Below, piece after piece: positions 10,531 through 18,146 of a stretch of 45,598 bases of DNA. Location: the NCBI GenBank assembly GCA_014799925.1, contig JAAVHC010000067.1, positions 1 to 45,598 of the forward strand, given 5' to 3'. The notes below the pieces were generated by a model. It made no database searches. It saw only the letters and a program-made list of their open reading frames with translations, and was not told where the DNA came from. The first letter of the stretch is position 1. Every line of letters starts with the position of its first letter. Source of the DNA: Oscillibacter sp. (GTDB taxonomy: Bacteria; Bacillota; Clostridia; Oscillospirales; Oscillospiraceae). A program made the translations under genes and the position numbers.

Positions 10531-11211
10531 TCATCTTAAAAAACCAGCCACGGCCTCATTGAAGGCGTCCGGATTCTTCGCTGCGATGAAATGATCCCCC
10601 GCGATGACCTCCAGGCGGCTGTTGGGCAGTGAATTGGCAATCAGCATCGTATGGCTGTCCTTGATCATATCTCTGGTTCCCGCAATCACCAGCGTGGGTA
10701 CGTGCAGGTCCCCCAGAGCCGCCGGGTCAATATGCGGATGGTCGACCATCAGCCCCAGAAGCTCCGCGTTTCGCTTTGCCTTCGGATCCCGTTTCGCAAA
10801 CAGGGACGCCAGCCTGTAGCCCAGTATGATGGGGATCTGAACGCCGGGCTTCACCCCGGAGGGGTCCAGGTTCGCCCCGTTCAGCACCAGCCGCCGCACC
10901 CTCTCCGGATTGGCCAGGGCGAAGCTCAGTGCGATATTCGCCCCGTCGCTGAACCCCAGAAGGCGGACCTGAGCCATGTCGTGCTCGTTCACGAAGTCCA
11001 GCAGGTCCTCCGCGAACTGGGCGATGGTAAAGGGCGCGGTTCCCCTGGGCGTTTTGCCGTGACCCCGGGTGTCAATGGCGTAGACCGTGTAGCGGCGGGA
11101 GAAATAGTCTGTCTGGTGGACGAAGTAGCTCCCATCCTCCCCGTTGCCGTGGAGCAGCAGCAGAGGCGGTCCCGCTCCCTGCATGGTATAGCACAGAGAA
11201 ATATCCGACAT
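10531..11211 (-). CDS. Alpha/beta-fold hydrolase
   Basis: A 226-aa protein with a complete alpha/beta hydrolase core: oxyanion region LLLHGNGEDG, IDTRGHGKT, nucleophile elbow GFSDG (Ser), and the C-terminal His in AGDHFIAA. The acid residue is probably the Asp in IAGTRDMI. No signal peptide, so cytoplasmic. Substrate unknown; esterases, lipases and C-C hydrolases share this fold. It lies 16 nt upstream of murT. Confidence 0.85.
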   Translation of the reverse strand: MSDISLCYTMQGAGPPLLLLHGNGEDGSYFVHQTDYFSRRYTVYAIDTRGHGKTPRGTAPFTIAQFAEDLLDFVNEHDMAQVRLLGFSDGANIALSFALANPERVRRLVLNGANLDPSGVKPGVQIPIILGYRLASLFAKRDPKAKRNAELLGLMVDHPHIDPAALGDLHVPTLVIAGTRDMIKDSHTMLIANSLPNSRLEVIAGDHFIAAKNPDAFNEAVAGFLR

Positions 11212-11227
11212 CCCGTCCCCTCCCGAA

Positions 11228-11293
11228 AGGCGAAACAGGGTTTCGCCGCAAGTTTTCTTTTTGATTCTTTTTCCTTTTCAAAAGAAAAAGAAT
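11228..11293 (-). terminator. Two hairpins downstream of mnmG
   Basis: GGCGAAA..TTTCGCC (11228-11247) and an AT-rich palindrome ATTCTTTTTC..GAAAAAGAAT (11264-11293) occupy the gap between mnmG and the hydrolase gene. They probably end or attenuate the mnmG transcript. The AT-rich one resembles the hairpin at the end of the dispersed repeats. Confidence 0.5.
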
Positions 11294-11300
11294 GTATCCC

Positions 11301-13172
11301 TTATTGGCCGCGCTCCAGCCAGATCATTAAGGCCGCCACGTCCGCCGGGGACACCCCGGAGATCCTCGCCGCCTGGCCCAGGTTCAGGGGCCGCACGGCT
11401 CCCAGCTTTTCCCGCGCCTCCAGGCGCAGCCCCTGGATGGAGGAATAGTCCAGATCCGGCGGCAGGGCCCGGCTCTCCATCCGGCGGAGCTCCTCCACCT
11501 CCTGGAGCTGCCGCTGAATGTAGCCCTCGTATTTCACCGATATCTCCACCTGCTCCGCCACGTCCGCGGGCAAATCCGGCATGTCCGGGTCAAATGGCCG
11601 CAGCTCGGCGTAGCGAATCTGGGGCCTGCGCAGCAGGGCGATGAGCGGCGCGCCGTCCGTCACCGGCGCGGTGCCCTTCTCCGTCAGAAAGGCGTTCAAT
11701 TCCTCGGAAGGCGGCACGCCCTTGGCGGACAATCGCCGGATTTCCCGGCGGACGGCCTCGTACTTGGCCTCCACCCGCGCCAGCCGCGCATCGGACACCA
11801 GCCCGATCCGGTGCCCGACGGGGCACAGCCGCTGGTCCGCGTTGTCCTGACGCAGCAGCAGACGGTACTCGCTGCGGCTGGTCATCATGCGGTAGGGCTC
11901 ATCCGTACCCTTGGTGACCAGATCGTCGATCAGCGTGCCGATGTACGACTGTCCTCTGGAAAGAATCAGCGGCTCCTCCCCCCGCAGGGCCAGGGCGGCG
12001 TTGACCCCCGCCGCGAAGCCCTGCACCGCCGCCTCCTCGTATCCGGAGGACCCGCAGAACTGGCCCGCGCCGTAAAGGCCGGGAATTTTTTTGCACGCCA
12101 GGGTAGGCAGCAGCTCCAGCGGGTCCACACAGTCGTACTCGATGGCGTAGGCGGGGCGCATCATCTCCGCCCGCTCCAGGCCGGGGATGGTGTGGAGCAT
12201 TTCCAACTGCACCTCCTCCGGCATGGCGGAGGAGAAGCCCTGAATGTACAATTCCTCCGTTTCCAGCCCCATGGGCTCGATGAAGAGCTGGTGCCGGGGC
12301 TTGTCCGCGAAGCGGGTGACCTTGGTCTCGATGGACGGGCAGTACCGGGGCCCCACGCCCTCGATGACGCCGCTGTGCATGGGGGAGCGGTCCAGGTTTT
12401 CCCGGATGATCCGGTGGGTCTCCCCGTTGGTGTAGGTCAAATAGCAGACCGCCCGGTTTACCGGCGGCGCGGCCGTCTCAAAGGAGAAGGGCATGGTCTC
12501 GCTGTCTCCCTCCTGAAGCTCCATCCTGGAAAAATCCACACTGCGGGCGTTGACCCGCGGCGGAGTCCCGGTCTTGAAACGGCGGAGGCGCAGGCCCAGC
12601 TTCACCAGACAGTCCGTCAGCGCCGTGGCGGCGAACATGCCGTCCGGTCCGCCCTCCCGGACGCACTCGCCCACAATGGTCCTGCCGTTGAGATAGGTCC
12701 CGGAGCAGACGACGGCGGCCTTCACGGCGAACACCGCCCCGGTGTGGAGAACGACATGGCTGACATGCCCGTCCGTCAGGCGGATCTCGGTGATCTCCCC
12801 CTGGCGGAGGGTCAGATTCGCCTGCCGTTCCAGGGTGTGCTTCATGATCTCCTGATAGCGCCGCCGGTCCGCCTGGGCCCGGAGGCTGTGGACGGCGGGG
12901 CCCTTGCCCCGGTTCAGCAGGCGGTACTGGATGCAGGCGGCATCCGCCGCCCGGGCCATCTCGCCCCCCAGGGCGTCCAGTTCCCGGACCAGATGACCCT
13001 TGCCGGTGCCCCCGATGGCGGGGTTGCAGGGCATGTTGCCCACCGCGTCCAGGTTGATGGTGAAGCAGATGGTTTTCTGCCCCAGCCGCGCCGCCGCCAG
13101 GGCGGCCTCGATGCCGGCGTGGCCCGCGCCGATGACGGCAATATCATATTGTCCGGCGAAAAATTCTCTCAT
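11301..13172 (-). CDS. mnmG: tRNA uridine-34 5-carboxymethylaminomethyl modification enzyme MnmG (GidA)
   Basis: FAD-dependent protein that with MnmE makes the cmnm5 modification on the wobble uridine of several tRNAs. 623 aa is the usual length. The Rossmann FAD motif [20 protein letters not shown] is at the N terminus, followed by the family signatures [18 protein letters not shown] and [16 protein letters not shown], and a helical C-terminal domain ([17 protein letters not shown]). It starts 4 nt downstream of the phosphoesterase gene. mnmE is not in the window. Confidence 0.96.
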   Translation of the reverse strand: MREFFAGQYDIAVIGAGHAGIEAALAAARLGQKTICFTINLDAVGNMPCNPAIGGTGKGHLVRELDALGGEMARAADAACIQYRLLNRGKGPAVHSLRAQADRRRYQEIMKHTLERQANLTLRQGEITEIRLTDGHVSHVVLHTGAVFAVKAAVVCSGTYLNGRTIVGECVREGGPDGMFAATALTDCLVKLGLRLRRFKTGTPPRVNARSVDFSRMELQEGDSETMPFSFETAAPPVNRAVCYLTYTNGETHRIIRENLDRSPMHSGVIEGVGPRYCPSIETKVTRFADKPRHQLFIEPMGLETEELYIQGFSSAMPEEVQLEMLHTIPGLERAEMMRPAYAIEYDCVDPLELLPTLACKKIPGLYGAGQFCGSSGYEEAAVQGFAAGVNAALALRGEEPLILSRGQSYIGTLIDDLVTKGTDEPYRMMTSRSEYRLLLRQDNADQRLCPVGHRIGLVSDARLARVEAKYEAVRREIRRLSAKGVPPSEELNAFLTEKGTAPVTDGAPLIALLRRPQIRYAELRPFDPDMPDLPADVAEQVEISVKYEGYIQRQLQEVEELRRMESRALPPDLDYSSIQGLRLEAREKLGAVRPLNLGQAARISGVSPADVAALMIWLERGQ

Positions 13173-13176
13173 AGCT

Positions 13177-14034
13177 CTACTCTTTATACAGCGTCAGAAT
13201 CACCAGCTGGGGCCGGTTGAAGAGACGGAAGGTCCTTCCGGAGTTCCCCAGGCCGCGGGAGACAAACAGGTCCGCGCCGCCCACCTCATAGAACCCCGCC
13301 GTGTAGGAGGGAAACAGGGTTCGCTCCACGCTGATCAGCCCGTCGGTGAGGGGCAGGCGGATCAACCCGCCGTGGCCGTGGCCGGAGATGACCAGGTCCG
13401 CCCCCAGGTGGCTGTATTCCTTCTCAAAATAGTTGTTCCGGTGGGCCAGGAGGAGCCAGAAGGGGTCCCCCTCCAGGGCCTGGACCTCTGCCGCCAGCGC
13501 CTCCGGGGTCTTCTGGTCGGCGAAGCCGTTGGGGTCGTCGATGCCCGCCAGGAGAATGCGGTCCCCGTTCCGCTCCAGGGGGACGAATTCGTTGGTGAGG
13601 ACAGTGACCCCGGCCTTACCCAGTTCCCTCTTCAGACCCCGCACGTCCGGAAAGGCCCACTCGTGGTTGCCGGTGACGAAGTAGGTGGGGGCGATCTCCG
13701 CCAGGGCGCGGCCCAGGTTCACGGTGTAGCTCCGGGGCGTCTGTCGGTACTGGTCCTGGAGGTCGCCGGTGAGGAAGATATAGTCGGGCCCGGCGGCGCG
13801 GACCTGGCGCAGAAGATCCTGATTGTTCTCTCCGAACTCCCCGCCGTGGAGGTCGGAGATCTGTACGATGACGCACCCGTCGAACCCCGCGGGGAGGCGG
13901 GGGGAGGCGAAGGTGAACGATTCCGTCTGCAAACTGCGGTTGCTCCACCAGAAAAAGACGGCGCACAGGGCGCACAGCAGAAGCAGGCGGCGCGGGCGGC
14001 GGGAGTGGCGATGGGGACGGCGTGGTCTGGACAT
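13177..14034 (-). CDS. Membrane-anchored metallophosphoesterase
   Basis: Calcineurin-like phosphoesterase of the YkuE/YaeI type, 285 aa. A basic N terminus and one membrane segment ([14 protein letters not shown]) are followed by the metal-binding motifs in order: [33 protein letters not shown] and SGHGHGG. It probably acts at the outer face of the membrane. The ATG at 14034 was chosen because AAGGAGGGG sits 6 nt upstream; longer in-frame starts lack a site. Substrate unknown; lipid-linked substrates are known for YkuE/YaeI relatives. Confidence 0.87.
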   Translation of the reverse strand: MSRPRRPHRHSRRPRRLLLLCALCAVFFWWSNRSLQTESFTFASPRLPAGFDGCVIVQISDLHGGEFGENNQDLLRQVRAAGPDYIFLTGDLQDQYRQTPRSYTVNLGRALAEIAPTYFVTGNHEWAFPDVRGLKRELGKAGVTVLTNEFVPLERNGDRILLAGIDDPNGFADQKTPEALAAEVQALEGDPFWLLLAHRNNYFEKEYSHLGADLVISGHGHGGLIRLPLTDGLISVERTLFPSYTAGFYEVGGADLFVSRGLGNSGRTFRLFNRPQLVILTLYKE

Positions 14035-14196
14035 GACACCCCTCCTTTTTGCTGAGTAATATAGTATAGCACGTTTTTCCAACAAAACCAAGAGGGGACG
14101 GAAAAAAGCCCCTGTTCAAATCCTGAAAAGGGGCGGAAAAAATGCGCTGATTCTTTGTCAGGGACGGGGAGCCATCCATAACGGACAACTCCCCGA

Positions 14197-14322
14197 TCAA
14201 TCACGGATTTGTAATATCCTTATTTTAAAATGTTTTCCGTTTCCGCAAATCAGAAAAATAATTACAAAGACAGCAATCAGAATCAATGCGACAGTGTGTA
14301 AAATTTCGATTTTAGCCAGATC
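14197..14322 (-). pseudogene. Truncated third copy of the DUF3784-like gene (3' end only)
   Basis: The minus strand reads DLAKIEILHTVALILIAVF and then ICGNGKHFK before a stop. This is homologous to the last third of the two full copies upstream (IEILYTIALIL..YGSGTHF and IEILDTAAWIL..YGNGRHF). There is no start codon or ribosome site. It begins exactly at the stop of the neighbouring copy, at a GATCTG sequence that also occurs inside the full copies, as expected after unequal recombination in a tandem array. Confidence 0.6.
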
Positions 14323-14644
14323 ATTTATACTTCAAAAAATGCGTTCCGCTTCCATAAATCAGAAAAAATACAACAACGATAGCACTCAGGATCAATGCAA
14401 TAGTGTATAAAATTTCGATTCCAGTCAGATCACTTATAATCATGAGCCCTACGCAAAAAGCAAGGCAAAACATGATTTTCCCTGTGAATCTCATAACTTT
14501 TTTTCCATCAAGTTGGCTCTCTTTCCAGAAAAATCCGTAGGACCAAAAACCAGCCTTTCCAGTATAAAAGACATACCCAAGTAAAAGAATAATTGCCAAA
14601 AGAAACGCGTGTACTATAATTGATATAAGCATTTCTACGGGCAT
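14321..14644 (-). CDS. Small membrane protein, DUF3784-like (copy 1)
   Basis: A 107-aa protein with three hydrophobic segments (SIIVHAFLLAIILLLGYVF, MFCLAFCVGLMIIS, ALILSAIVVVFFLIYG). Between them is a soluble stretch (YTGKAGFWSYGFFWKESQLD) resembling DUF3784 proteins of Firmicutes; function unknown. The start follows AGGAGGTG by 6 nt. It is paralogous to the gene at 14693-14992 along its whole length, including the ribosome site. Base composition is clearly more AT-rich than in neighbouring operons, suggesting transfer. Confidence 0.75.
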   Translation of the reverse strand: MPVEMLISIIVHAFLLAIILLLGYVFYTGKAGFWSYGFFWKESQLDGKKVMRFTGKIMFCLAFCVGLMIISDLTGIEILYTIALILSAIVVVFFLIYGSGTHFLKYK

Positions 14645-14692
14645 ATTTACACCTCCTAGTAGAATTTCTATGTTAGCCAGTTCACTTGTATT

Positions 14693-14992
14693 TCAAAAAT
14701 GCCTTCCGTTTCCGTAAATCAGAAAAATAATAGTGAAGATAACCATCAGAATCCATGCTGCAGTGTCTAAAATTTCTATTTTAGTCAGCACACTTATCAT
14801 CATGAGTACTACGCAAAAAGCAGTGCAAAACATGAATATCCCTGTAAATCTCATAAGTTTTTTTGCATCAACCTGACTCTCTTTCCAGATAATTCCGGAG
14901 GGCAGGAAACCAGCCTTTCCAGTATAAAAGAGATACCCAAGTAAAAGAACAATTGTCAGAAAAATCGTAAGACATATCATTCCTACAAGCAT
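14693..14992 (-). CDS. Small membrane protein, DUF3784-like (copy 2)
   Basis: A 99-aa paralogue of the downstream gene, with the same layout of three hydrophobic segments and the conserved middle (YTGKAGFLPSGIIWKESQVD). The start follows GAGGTG by 6 nt in the same sequence context as copy 1. The two copies are 48 bp apart and co-oriented, so probably co-transcribed. Function unknown. Confidence 0.75.
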   Translation of the reverse strand: MLVGMICLTIFLTIVLLLGYLFYTGKAGFLPSGIIWKESQVDAKKLMRFTGIFMFCTAFCVVLMMISVLTKIEILDTAAWILMVIFTIIFLIYGNGRHF

Positions 14993-15195
14993 ATTTACAC
15001 CTCTTTACTCTGTTGCAATCAATTTTTGATTTATTGTTTTACATATCATATCATAAGCCTCCGGAAAACTCAATATGAGTTGTTGAAATTGCAGAAGTTT
15101 TATCTCAGCAGCCACCATCATAAACGGGGCGAAAAAAATCCCTTTTCCCTTTCGTGTTGATGGTCCTAGACATTGGCGATTTCACAAATGGCAGC
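14993..15195. other. AT-rich intergenic region without a recognisable gene
   Basis: About 200 bp between divergent genes. I see no open frame, RNA gene or strong hairpin. It should hold the promoter for the DUF3784-like pair, which I cannot place with confidence. Confidence 0.4.
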
Positions 15196-15224
15196 TTGAA
15201 ACGTGAAATTTGACATGATATAAT
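15196..15224 (+). promoter_or_regulatory. Promoter of the 2H phosphoesterase gene
   Basis: TTGAAA, 17 nt, TATAAT, about 70 nt upstream of the start codon. Confidence 0.65.
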
Positions 15225-15294
15225 CAAAGCAGTAAATTGGGATTTGCTGAGATGTTAAATTCCAATTTTATGGATGAAGAAGAGGTGAGATAGA

Positions 15295-15861
15295 ATGAAA
15301 GCGACTATCGTTTTAATTGCAGATAACTATGCAGAGAATTTCGGCAGGAAATTGATGCTGGAAGCACACAGGTATGGAAAAATTGGATTTGAAATGGCCA
15401 GACTGCCACAGCATGTTTCCTTAAAGCAGCCATTTGTGATTCCTAGTTTGGAGGACATGGAAGTACTCTTTGATGGATTTGCAAAGGAACTGTGTCCATT
15501 TGATATTGAATTTGTGGATATGGATATATTCCCCTCTACCGTATTGGGTGGGGACAAATCCGGATGCATAAGTCTGCGGGTAAAAGAAACGCCGCAGCTT
15601 TTAGAGGCACAGAAAAGGTTAAACGAAGAATTATACAAGATATTTGGACCATGCCCGGCAGAACATGACAATGACTATATGTTTCATATGACGTTTGCTA
15701 TTGGCGGTGCAGACTATGAATCCTATCAAAAGGCTTATGATGAATTGAAAAAGAGTGATTATAAGCAGACATTTAGGTTTAGTAAGCTGGGTTTACTGTA
15801 TTATGACGATGACAATATCACTCCGGGAACATATTTTTGCTATAAGGTTTCCGAATTATAG
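15295..15861 (+). CDS. 2H phosphoesterase / 2'-5' RNA ligase-like protein
   Basis: A 188-aa protein with the paired H-x-T/S-h motifs of the 2H superfamily: HVSLK near residue 40 and HMTFA near residue 124. The spacing and overall length fit. Members open or form 2'-5' or cyclic phosphodiesters on RNA and nucleotides; the substrate here is unknown. The start follows GAGGTGAGA. The gene is AT-rich like the DUF3784 pair and unlike the flanking operons, so it probably arrived with them. Confidence 0.8.
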   Translation: MKATIVLIADNYAENFGRKLMLEAHRYGKIGFEMARLPQHVSLKQPFVIPSLEDMEVLFDGFAKELCPFDIEFVDMDIFPSTVLGGDKSGCISLRVKETPQLLEAQKRLNEELYKIFGPCPAEHDNDYMFHMTFAIGGADYESYQKAYDELKKSDYKQTFRFSKLGLLYYDDDNITPGTYFCYKVSEL

Positions 15862-15973
15862 CAGACCACTATTTTATCATGGGTAACTGCCCGTTCAGGC
15901 ATTTCGACGAAGGAAAACATTTATAAGCGCTTATCAACGCAAAAGGTAAGAGGGATCGGAAAAATCCGCGCTT

Positions 15974-16001
15974 TACAGTCCGCGGCCATTGTGCTATAAT
16001 G
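15974..16001 (+). promoter_or_regulatory. Promoter of queT
   Basis: TTACAG, 16 nt, TATAAT. The predicted start near 16008 gives a leader of about 105 nt before queT. Confidence 0.5.
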
Positions 16002-16007
16002 CCTCCC

Positions 16008-16112
16008 GACTGGTTTCCACACCCAGTCCAAGCGCGGAGTTCCCGCGTTCGTTCGGCTCCCTTTTCCCTGTGGGGAGACCGTTCTCTAAACAAAAAATGG
16101 AGGCGTTTCAAC
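16008..16112 (+). promoter_or_regulatory. Structured leader of queT (riboswitch-like, class not identified)
   Basis: The leader can form GACTGG..CCAGTC, then CGCGG..CCGCG, then CGGCTCCC..GGGGAGACCG, then the ribosome site GGAGG. QueT-type genes are often controlled by preQ1 riboswitches. The order hairpin then short pseudoknot-like stem is loosely like preQ1-II, but I do not see the conserved preQ1-I or preQ1-II sequence, so the class is open. Confidence 0.3.
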
Positions 16113-16619
16113 ATGAAAACTCAACTGACCGTTCGCGACATCACCTTTGCCGCCCTGGTGGGGGCGCTGTACGTCACTCTGTGCTATTTCGGCAACATCT
16201 TCGGCCTGACCTTCGGGATATTCCAGTGCCGGTTTGCCGAGGCGCTGACCGTGCTGCCCTTCCTGTGTCCCACCGCGACCTGGGGCCTGTTTGCCGGGTG
16301 CGTGCTCTCCAACATCATCAGCCCCTACGGTCTGCCGGACCTGATTTTCGGCTCCCTGGCGACGCTGATTGCCGGGCTGCTCACCGCCCGGTGCCGGAAC
16401 AGGTGGCTGGCGCCCCTGCCGCCGGTAATCTGCAACGGCCTCATTGTAGGCGCGCTGCTGGCCTGGTCGGAGACGGGCTTTACCGCCGCCTTCCCCGGAG
16501 CCTTCGCCTTCAACGCGCTGTCAGTAGGCGGGGCGGAGCTGCTGGTATGCTATGTGCTGGGCATTCCCCTGCTGGAAGTGCTGACCCGGAGCCGGATGAC
16601 ACCCCAGCGGCTGGCGTAA
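16113..16619 (+). CDS. queT: QueT family queuosine-precursor transporter
   Basis: Small multi-pass membrane protein (168 aa) of the QueT family, proposed to be an S component taking up queuosine precursors with an ECF transporter. Typical family features are TVRDITFAALVGALYV at the start, then RFAEALTVLPFL, GLFAGCVLSNI and GLPDLIFGSLATL, across five or six hydrophobic segments. The ATG at 16113 was chosen because GGAGG lies 8-9 nt upstream; the frame is open further 5' but without a site. It has its own promoter and terminator. No ECF module lies nearby. Confidence 0.88.
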   Translation: MKTQLTVRDITFAALVGALYVTLCYFGNIFGLTFGIFQCRFAEALTVLPFLCPTATWGLFAGCVLSNIISPYGLPDLIFGSLATLIAGLLTARCRNRWLAPLPPVICNGLIVGALLAWSETGFTAAFPGAFAFNALSVGGAELLVCYVLGIPLLEVLTRSRMTPQRLA

Positions 16620-16714
16620 TGCCTTCTCTTGAAAAGAAAAGCGTCGGCGCTTTGGCCGCCTGCGGAAGCCCGCGGGTAGCGAAGTGCATATTTAAACGGA
16701 AAATTATTCAAAAT

Positions 16715-16752
16715 GCCCGCGAGGCGGCAGGCGGCCGCTCCGCGGGCGTTTT
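16715..16752 (+). terminator. Intrinsic terminator of queT
   Basis: GCCCGCG (16715-16721) pairs with CGCGGGC (16741-16747), with an additional GC-rich inner stem, followed by GTTTT. Confidence 0.75.
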
Positions 16753-16796
16753 ATGCAAATACCAATCTTTTCTGAAAAATGTATTAAACTATTCCT

Positions 16797-17183
16797 CGAT
16801 TAGAAGCGCAATACCGTCACCGTGCGAGAATCTTGGAATTGCAAAGGCCGAAAAACGAAAGTAAAGTTCTTTTTCATACTTTTTCTTTCAATTATGGGTG
16901 TCAAGGATTACCGTGCGGCGGACTATGCTGATCTGCGCAGAAAAGAGCGGGACTGGCCGTCCGTCCAGGACCTTTTTCTTTCAATTACAGGCATCAAGAG
17001 TTACCGTGCGGCGGGCTATGCTAACCTGCGCAGAAAAGAGCGGATTTGGCCGTCCGCCCAGGACCTTTTTCTTTCAATTACAGGCATCAAGAGTTACCGT
17101 GCGGCGGGCTATGCTAATCTGCGCAGAAAAGAGCGGATTTGGCCGTCCGCCCAGGACCTTTTTCTTTCAAGAAAAAGTATTAC
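16797..17183. repeat. Composite intergenic repeat with three 93-bp tandem units
   Basis: A left part (GATTAGAAGCGCAATA, CGTCACCGTGCG) is followed by three units of exactly 93 bp starting at 16888, 16981 and 17074. It ends in the palindrome CTTTTTCTTTCAAGAAAAAG at 17160-17179. Each unit contains TTACCGTGCGGCG, GCGCAGAAAAGAGCGG and GGCCGTCC. Copies 2 and 3 are nearly identical; copy 1 differs at several positions. Related elements lie at 107-225 and 34793-34905. Because 93 is divisible by 3 the units stay open in one frame, but I see no ribosome site. Confidence 0.85.
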
Positions 17184-18142
17184 AGCAGCGCTTCCACCTG
17201 CGCCCGCTCCGGCATGGAGCGAATGGCACCCTTTCTGGTGGTCACCAGGTAGGCCGCTGTGTTGGCGAAGCGCAGCATGGCGGTGAGGTCGTCCTCCGTC
17301 AGGCCCTCCAGGCCGTGGTCCAACACGAAGTTCAGTACACAGGCGCAGAAGGTGTCCCCGGCCCCGGTAGTCTCGATGGTATCGGGCCGGTTGATGGCGG
17401 GCACGAACACCCGACGGCCCCCGTAGTAGGAATAGCTTCCCTCCGGTCCCGCCGTCACGTTCAGGATGCGGATATTGGGATATTTCTCCTTCAGGATGGC
17501 CGCTCCCCGGTCGAAATCCGTCTCCCCGGTCATGAACTCCAGTTCATTGTCCGCGATTTTCAGGACGCCGCATTGGGAAAGGCCGTAGGAAATTTGCGCC
17601 CGGGCCTCCTCCAGGTCCGCCCACAGAGGAGGCCGGAGATTGGGGTCGAAGGAAATCACCGCGCCGCCCTTTTTCGCGATGTCAATGGCCTTGCGGGTTG
17701 CCTTCCGCACGCCCTCATGGGTCATGGACAGGGTGCCGAAATGAAAAATCCGGCAGCCCGCAATCGTGTCTTCTGGAATTTCGTCCTCCGTCAGCATCAT
17801 GTCCGCGCCGGGATTGCGGTAAAAGGAGAAATCCCGGTCGCCGTTTTCCAGCTTTTTCACGAAGGCCAGGGTGGTCCGTACGTCCCTGTCCGCCGCTAGA
17901 TGGTCCATGCAGATGCCCGCGTCCTCCGCAACCTTACGCAGGAGCTGGCCGAACATGTCATCCCCCACCTTGCCCACGAAAGCGCAGCTGCGGTCCAGCT
18001 TTTTCAGCATGGCCAGCACGTTGCAGGGCGCGCCGCCGGGATTGGCCTCAAAGAGGGCGTTGCCCTGGCCGCTGAGGCCGTTTTCCGTAAAGTCGATCAG
18101 CAGCTCTCCCAGGGCGACTACGTCAAATCTTTCTGCCGGCAT
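17180..18142 (-). CDS. scrK: PfkB-family carbohydrate kinase, probable fructokinase
   Basis: Ribokinase-fold sugar kinase, 320 aa. It has the PfkB signatures NPGGAPCNVLA near the N terminus and the catalytic/anion-hole motif TIETTGAGDTFCA near the C terminus. Next to a GH32 hydrolase, fructose is the likely substrate, giving fructose 6-phosphate; specificity for another ketose cannot be excluded. The ATG at 18142 is 8 nt after AGGAGGA, which lies in the last codons of the upstream gene. It is the last gene of the sugar operon. Confidence 0.88.
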   Translation of the reverse strand: MPAERFDVVALGELLIDFTENGLSGQGNALFEANPGGAPCNVLAMLKKLDRSCAFVGKVGDDMFGQLLRKVAEDAGICMDHLAADRDVRTTLAFVKKLENGDRDFSFYRNPGADMMLTEDEIPEDTIAGCRIFHFGTLSMTHEGVRKATRKAIDIAKKGGAVISFDPNLRPPLWADLEEARAQISYGLSQCGVLKIADNELEFMTGETDFDRGAAILKEKYPNIRILNVTAGPEGSYSYYGGRRVFVPAINRPDTIETTGAGDTFCACVLNFVLDHGLEGLTEDDLTAMLRFANTAAYLVTTRKGAIRSMPERAQVEALL

Positions 18143-18146
18143 GTTT

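Noticed and set aside
12000-13200. Long plus-strand frames opposite mnmG, mfd and the topoisomerase gene
   Set aside because: All are complementary-strand shadows of well-recognised genes and have no ribosome sites.
15999-16112. Longer N terminus of queT
   Set aside because: The extra residues are not conserved in the family, and a good ribosome site precedes the ATG at 16113.
16888-17166. CRISPR array
   Set aside because: The whole 93-bp unit is repeated without variable spacers, and no cas genes are nearby.
16822-17286. Repeat protein of about 154 aa with SYRAAGYANLRRKERIWPS units
   Set aside because: The repeat family occurs in intergenic positions with no frame conservation at the other two loci and no ribosome site. 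The frame stays open only because the period is a multiple of three.
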